Source of the DNA: Tetragonia tetragonoides | Taxonomy: Eukaryota > Streptophyta > Magnoliopsida > Caryophyllales > Aizoaceae | Assembly (NCBI GenBank): GCA_038025085.1 | Contig: CM076144.1 | Location: forward strand, 13,671,501 to 13,735,500 | Length of the DNA: 64,000 bases | Direction: 5' to 3' | Position numbers and translations under genes: made by a program | Shown here: in pieces, positions 58,701-64,000 of the stretch | Position numbering within the stretch: position 1 is the first letter of the stretch | Layout of the letters: every line of letters begins with the position of its first letter | The notes under the pieces: model-generated | Seen by the model: the letters and a program-made list of their open reading frames with translations, nothing else | The model's database searches: none | What the model was told of the DNA's origin: nothing

Positions 58701-60786
58701 TAAGTCAAAGCTCTTTTGTTGTCAAGATCTCCACCAGATTTCTTAAACGTGATAAGATCACTGTAGATCTTGTGAGTGATCAGAAGATGAAGGCCAGCAC
58801 CAGTGTCAGGCACATTGTCATACCTTGTTCTGCCGCTGCTAGGGCTGAGCTCATTCCTGATATTATTCGTTGCTATGGCGGGTTGGTTTTCTTTGCTTTA
58901 TTATATTGTGAATTGGTACATCTGAATTTCTGAGCCTCAAACATCTTTACTTATTTCTTTACTGTATTGTCGCAGTGGAGGCCGTACAATTATTTTCACC
59001 GAGACAAAAGAGTCTGCTTCTCAACTTTCTGGCACGTTGCCTGGAGCACGACCTTTGCACGGGGACATACAGCAGTCGCAGCGTGAGGTAAGTTTTGCAC
59101 TTTGTTCTCTTGCTTTTGTTTCTTGTGCCGATTTACTTCTTTATTTTACGTATCAGAACTGTATTTTTTCTTGTTAGTGGGATACCTTTCAGGGCTTTGA
59201 ACTAATTTGTTATCTATTTTGAATTCTAGATCACCCTCAAAGGATTTAGATCTGGAAAGTTTTTGACACTGGTAGCCACGAATGTAGCTGCAAGAGGTCT
59301 GGATATCCATGATGTTCAGCTGATCATCCAGGTAAGGTTTTGCTGCTTCTTGATTTGTTTTTTGATTATTGATGCTAAGATTTTGACAAAGTTTTCTTTT
59401 ATGGGGTTTAGTGTGAACCTCCACGTGATGTTGAAGCCTACATCCATCGTTCTGGCCGCACGGGCAGGGCAGGTGTGTATTGTTTACTCTACTGCTGTCA
59501 TTTCAAGTTGATATACTGTACTTAAATTACTGAAGTACGGATTTAATTCAATTTTAGGAAATACGGGAATTGCTGTGATGCTTTTTGATCCTAAGAAGTC
59601 GAATTTCTCAAGGATAGAAAGAGAATCCGGTGTGAAGTTTGAGCGTTTATCTGCCCCGCAGCCAGCTGATGTTGCCAAAGCAGCTGGTGTAGAAGCAGCA
59701 GAATGCATCACCCAAATCTCTGATAGGTATATATTGGGATTGCCTCCTCGCTCAATATACATTTTCCCTGTTGCCAGATTACTGATATATGTATATGGAT
59801 TTCCCCCTTGATCCTTCAGTGTGATTCCTGCATTCAAGGATGCCGCTGAGCAGCTTTTGAGTACTTCTGGCTTGTCTCCGGTGGATATACTGGCAAAAGC
59901 ACTTGCCAAAGCAGCTGTAAGCTCTTTATCCTTTTTAAACATAATGGTTCATTTGACTGTGTAGGAGAACTAATGGGTGATGGTGTCTTGGCAGGGTTAC
60001 ACGGATATCAAGGAAAGATCACTTTTAAGTGGCATGGAGAGCTATGTAACCCTTCTCCTTGAGACGGCCGGGAGACCAATTTATACTCCATCGTAAGTAT
60101 ATGAGATTGCAGATTTCTTTTTACATTTGCATCTTCCGGCTTTCAAGCACCTTTGCATTGGCTGCCTCTCTCAGCCTGGTTATCATAATTGTGTATTTCC
60201 TTTGGAAGAAAATTTATGGTGTATGATGATAAGTGACATTCCTCAAGTTGTCATACGTTTGCTACTCTATCTACTCTTCTGACTTGGTTCTCTGCTGTTC
60301 TCTCAGTTTTGCGTTTAATATCTTGAGAAGATTCTTGCCTGAGGAGAAGGTCGAGACTGTGCAGGGGCTTTCTATTACTGCTGATCAAAAGGCTTGTGTT
60401 TTTGATGTTCCACTGGAGGATGTGGACACTTTCCTTACTGGTACGTTGATCTAGAGATGGTTTTATCAAGTTGATGATGGAGAATTTGTTTTGTTTTTGC
60501 ACTGGCTTTTAATGAAATATAAGGTGTTATTGCTGTCTGATCAAATCTCTTTTGTTAATTTGTTACAGGCCAGGAAAATGCTGCCGGTGTGAGTTTGGAG
60601 GTGGTAAAAGCCTTGCCTCAATTGCAAGAGAGAGAACCTTCAAGAGGAAGATTTGGTAGCGGTGGTGGTAGAGGTGGATGGGGTGGTGGTGGCGGTGGTA
60701 GATTTGGTGGAAGAGGAGGTGGTGGTGGTGGAAGAAATAATCGCTTTTCTTCTAGTTCTGGTGGAAGAGGAAGAGGTCGATGGTGA
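55727..60786 (+). CDS. RH7: Nucleolar DEAD-box RNA helicase, RH7/PRH75 type, 14 exons
   Basis: Exons: 55727-56200, 57233-57367, 57486-57626, 57740-57851, 58538-58608, 58727-58881, 58976-59087, 59230-59331, 59412-59472, 59558-59726, 59820-59916, 59995-60092, 60307-60440 and 60569-60786. All introns are GT-AG and phases agree, giving 692 residues. The N-terminus is Lys- and Glu-rich with nuclear-localisation-like KKKEKKKRK. Motifs: Q-motif region about 130-140, motif I ARTGQGKT (154-161), PTRELATQ (196-203), TPGR, DEAD (269-272), SAT (302-304), [10 protein letters not shown], and HRSGRTGR (446-453). A GUCT-type domain (about 520-620) and a Gly/Arg-rich RGG tail ending GRGRGRW follow. The family (human DDX21, spinach PRH75) unwinds RNA in ribosome biogenesis. 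The first ATG is used; Met6 is an alternative. Confidence 0.93.
58015..58320. mobile_element. Tourist-like MITE in intron 4 of RH7
   Basis: 306 bp flanked by TTA (58,012-58,014 and 58,321-58,323). The left end GGGCATGCATAGATGAGG and the reverse-complemented right end CGGCATGCTTGGATTGAGG are imperfect inverted repeats. The interior has GT-rich and CT-rich halves that pair partly. It is spliced out with the intron. Confidence 0.75.
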
Positions 60787-61207
60787 TGAAATTTTTTTTC
60801 ACAAGGTGCAAACAAATTTTGACCTTCAGAAAATATAAAATGTCTTTAGGCAGCTTTAGATATGCAGGCCTAGGGGTTATTTTCTCTTTGTATTCGTTCC
60901 CATTCATAACTTTTTATTTTCTTTTTTATTTATCTTTTTTGTTTTCTCTTCTATAATTTTGGTAGTATAGATAAAAAAATGTCAATTATATGGAATTCTG
61001 GCAGTAAGTTAGCCCGTACTTCAAGAATCCTTGTGCCTCCAAAGAAGTTGAAAATCTTGTATTTTGTCATGGGAGAGTAATATTTAATGCAAATTCAATG
61101 TCTTTTTTATTCAAGTAAAAAACCTACCTATGAATTTTATTCACTTGCAAAGTTGCAATAGCACTTTGCAAGACACTTGAGGATCTAGCTAAGCAGCTTG
61201 ATTTTCT
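60787..61207. other. 3' UTR of RH7 and spacer
   Basis: T-rich sequence with AATAAA-like signals not clearly resolved. No gene. Confidence 0.5.
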
Positions 61208-61525
61208 ATGCCAGTACAATGTAAGGAGATAAATGAAGGCGAGGTACTTGCTATCTTCCAAGCAGTACAGATGCATCAGAGTATGGATTGGGCGGCTCAG
61301 ATGAAGGTAGTGTTTGAATCAGACTCCTTAAACGCAGTCAATTGGTGTAATAGTGAGTTTGGAGGTCCGTGGGAGGTGCGTCTCAACCTCGTATACATCC
61401 GATCAATATTAAAGAAATGCCCACATATGGTGATCAAGTACATGCCCAGGAGTGCAAATAGCGTGGCGGACAGTTTGGCGAAACAAGGATTAGTAAGGCA
61501 AGAGAGATTCATTGCCTGGCTGTAA
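61208..61525 (+). pseudogene. RNase H-like (RVT_3) fragment
   Basis: A 105-residue frame with the second half of a plant RNase H-like fold: EGEVLAIFQAVQ (acidic Glu), VVFESDSLNAVNW (Asp), then IKYMPRSANSVADSLAKQG with the terminal Asp. The first strand carrying the first catalytic Asp is absent. Such domains occur at the 3' end of plant LINE retrotransposon polyproteins and in related host genes. With no reverse transcriptase nearby, this is probably a LINE or gene fragment, or a last exon whose upstream exon I cannot see. Confidence 0.6.
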
Positions 61526-62239
61526 TTGAGCTATTCTTAGTGGCTGATCAGTGAAAATGGTGCATTTCTCTTGTTGGCATCTTTACGAACAGCTGGTAGG
61601 GATAACTTTTCTGGTTTACAGTTAGATGTTCTGGGATTTATGTGACCCGAATCTCAAATTTTGGGGCTCAACATACCAGTAATTACAGTTTGTTCTCAAG
61701 ATAGACAAATTGATAAGAAATAATAAGGCACAGTTGTGAAGAAATCATACTTAGCGTCTGTTTTTTCTTCAGTGGGAATTCATGGAGTAAGCCTCTGTGG
61801 CATCATTGGAGAGATTAGAGTAATGAGCTCAGTGTTGAGGTGGCAGGCTGTTTTGATAAAGGGAATTCTTGCACTGGTATTAGAAAATGCTGGATGATTC
61901 TGGTGGCTAGCTAGCTAGCTATGATTGATAAGCAATCAAGTTTTGTCTGGTGTTTGGAGCGTTCTTGTTAGTGGGTTCAGTTCGTAATTGTTTGAGGTTT
62001 ATGAACAATAATTTTTGTATTGTTGTAGGTGTATTATGCTCTCTAGAGACTCTAGATGTTGTTCATTATTGTAATTTGGTCATGTTCAAGCACATGATTG
62101 CATATTTCTGCTCAACCCTTTCTGGAAGGTGGAAGTGAAGTGTTTGAATGATGCTAAGATGGATGTGCGCCTATGGTGTATATGTCTACTGTTATAGTAG
62201 TCTATCTTTTTATTAATAAAGAATACACTAATTATCACA

Positions 62240-62240
<1 letters not shown>
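61526..62240. other. Spacer between RNase H-like fragments
   Basis: No coding feature. A CTAG-rich run GGCTAGCTAGCTAGCT lies near 61,902. Confidence 0.45.

Positions 62241-62276
<36 letters not shown>
62241..62276. repeat. Poly(A) tract, 36 bases
   Basis: 36 consecutive A residues between two RNase H-like fragments. It could be the 3' tail of a retroposed copy ending at about 62,240 or a simple repeat. Confidence 0.9.
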
Positions 62277-62278
<2 letters not shown>

Positions 62279-62328
62279 GTTTTCATAATGATGCGAAGAT
62301 TGATGCTAAAATCGTGACAGATTTGATT

Positions 62329-62838
62329 ATGAAGAGATGGTTCGAGATGGAGGCTGCATATGACATCGGTGACACTGCAAGGAAGGATGAAGATGATTTT
62401 GAACCTGCTCTGCTGCAATCCTTCCACCCCTGCACAATCTTTGTTGATGCCACTGTAAGAGCGGGTGGGTCTTATGCTGCTTGGGTTAAAGTCGATGGGG
62501 GTAGGAATGTTATTATGGCTGGAGCCAACACTTTTGCTTCTACTGACCCCTTAGAAGTTGAAGCGCTAGCCATTTTGGATGGAATGAAGTATGCTGCAGA
62601 GCACAACTTCCACCAGGCTAGAATTATGAGTGATGCAAAGACCCTTGTTGATGACATTGGTCGTGGAAGACCCTTCCCATGGAAGTACATATGTACCCTT
62701 GAGCTTATTGATGTAATTATTAAAACTCATGCTTTTATTTTTCGTAGTGGTAATTCGCTTGTCCACTCTTTTGCGGCTTGGGCGGCTTCCTCTTGTTTTG
62801 TCGGGTGTCTATCCCGAGAGGGACCTCCCTCCTGCTAG
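62329..62838 (+). pseudogene. RNase H-like (RVT_3) protein or fragment
   Basis: From Met at 62,329 (MKRWFEMEAAYDIGD) a 169-residue frame holds an RNase H-like domain. Features are TIFVDATVRAGGSYAAW (first Asp), EVEALAILDGMKYA (Glu), and ARIMSDAKTLVDDI (Asp). In SGNSLVHSFAAWAAS the last catalytic Asp is replaced. The frame also runs upstream through the poly(A) tract, which is not a credible coding start. It is similar to C-terminal domains of plant non-LTR retrotransposons. A short single-domain host gene is an alternative, but the changed catalytic residue favours a decayed copy. Confidence 0.55.
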
Positions 62839-64000
62839 TAGCTTTTAGGTTGTATGATTGTGTTTTTGGGTCACTTTTAATACAAACAAGCAACCTTTAG
62901 ATGAGCAAAAAAAAGTGAATGACTATAATGACCTCCGTCTCAAATGTATAAATGTGGCTGATGTTGATAAAACAAAAAATATTAAGGATAATTGTTTTAA
63001 TTTTTTTTTGTGAAGAGGAAGGCATGTAAGCCAACGAAACAAACTATACACTAATTAATTTAGGTGTTACAAAACCAACAAGATCGGCAAATAAAATATT
63101 TATCATACTAGAAATAGGAGCTTCAATTATGTTAGAGTATGAAATTGAAACACCGAAACCAAGTCTATGCTGACAGCTTAGGCAAGTAAGGGTGCGCCAT
63201 TGCGTTACTCATCTTAACCCACTTGATTCAATTCTATCTAGGTGAATAGAACGGAACCTAAACGCCACATACAGGGACTGGGACATGAAAACACAGTTAT
63301 GTGGTTATGGTAATGGCTACATACCTTATAGTGTACAGAACTAGCTAGAATTGAGGGGGTAATAACTACATGTTGAGTTATTACGTCTGCCCTCTCTTTT
63401 CTACAGACATCTCAGTTTTTCCACTTCTTTTTTCACTCTCTACTTCAATGTATGCATTCAATTCCACATTCACATTCAATCCCACTCCTGCTAATCACAA
63501 AACCCACCGCATAAATACAAACAACACAATCAATTCTCTCTCTCTTTCTCTCTCCTCCCCATGCACCTTTACCCCGTTTCCTCTTTCTCTGCTTCTGGGA
63601 AAAAGACAACAAATGTCCTCCATAAATATAGCACCAAGATCATAACCCACATGTCATCTTTGATTGTTCACCTACCCAGATGATTATTATTCAATGTTAT
63701 ACACCCCCAAAAAAGAAATATAAGATTGTACCCACTTTTTGTTTAACAGTACTACTATACAATCTTCTCACCTCTAGCATGGGCATTGAATAAAAGCTTA
63801 CTTATTTCACTTCCTTTCTCTCTCTTTGACACCTTCAGATCTTGCTGACGAGTTGATTTAGATTTTATCTTTTTTCCTTAATGGGTTAAATTTGTCTGTC
63901 TATAAGGTGTTTGATAAATTGCCCCAGAGAACTTTTTTATTTTTTTGAGGTCAAGGTTTTTGGTGGTTTTCTGGGAATGATGAAGGTGATTGGCTTTTGC
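62839..64000. other. Intergenic region, possible promoter of a gene beyond the window
   Basis: About 63,500-63,600 is CT-rich (TCTCTCTCTC runs), and the sequence after about 63,780 looks like plant promoter and 5' UTR. Two adjacent ATGs at 63,977 and 63,980 open a frame (MMKVIGFC) that runs off the window end. Too little remains to name a gene. The 91-residue frame at 63,370-63,645 looks compositional. Confidence 0.35.

Noticed and set aside
60618..60815. Pro-rich minus-strand frame
   Set aside because: Antisense of the RGG/Gly-rich tail of the helicase.
1..64000. CRISPR arrays, operons, phage or bacterial defence systems
   Set aside because: The window is plant nuclear DNA with spliced genes. 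The repeats seen are satellites or transposon ends, with no regular spacer array.

Overview
The window is nuclear DNA of a flowering plant, most likely a eudicot. The evidence is GT-AG spliced genes with plant-specific products, AT-rich intergenic DNA, LTR retrotransposons primed from initiator tRNA-Met, and plant SINEs, MITEs and Helitron ends. The RNA helicase at the right belongs to the RH7/PRH75 type first described in spinach. That fits Amaranthaceae (Caryophyllales) but does not prove it.

Layout: (1) 0.36-2.75 kb, minus strand: a three-exon gene for a small conserved plant membrane protein, with a SINE in intron 1. (2) 4.6-5.9 kb: a two-exon NEET (CDGSH 2Fe-2S) gene. (3) 5.9-11.6 kb: gene-poor AT-rich DNA. 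(4) 11.7-20.9 kb: two intronless tandem GT47 xyloglucan galactosyltransferase (XLT2-like) genes. Between them lie a Tourist-type MITE, a tandem array of Helitron 3' ends, a MULE with long inverted repeats and a 9-bp target duplication, and a minisatellite. (5) 25.2-32.2 kb: a Ty1/copia element with both LTRs, flanked by a 136-bp direct duplication. (6) 35.4-50.0 kb: two different Ty3/gypsy chromovirus-type elements joined head to tail, the first lacking its 3' part and the second its 5' part. (7) 51.5-55.3 kb: a nearly full-length PIF/Harbinger transposon with both ORFs broken, inserted in a short tandem repeat. (8) 55.7-60.8 kb: a 14-exon DEAD-box helicase gene with a MITE in intron 4. (9) 61.2-62.8 kb: two RNase H-like fragments, then sequence without a recognised gene to the window end.

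The five confident host genes are independent, ordinary nuclear genes. Two of them form a tandem duplicate pair for hemicellulose synthesis. They keep intact frames and clean splice sites. The transposon ORFs are broken mainly by stops that read as C-to-T or G-to-A changes, as expected of methylated, silenced DNA. I found no new multi-gene system. The most unusual observations are structural: the 136-bp duplication around the copia element, the tandem Helitron termini, the chimeric gypsy pair, and a long near-perfect hairpin at 34.1 kb.
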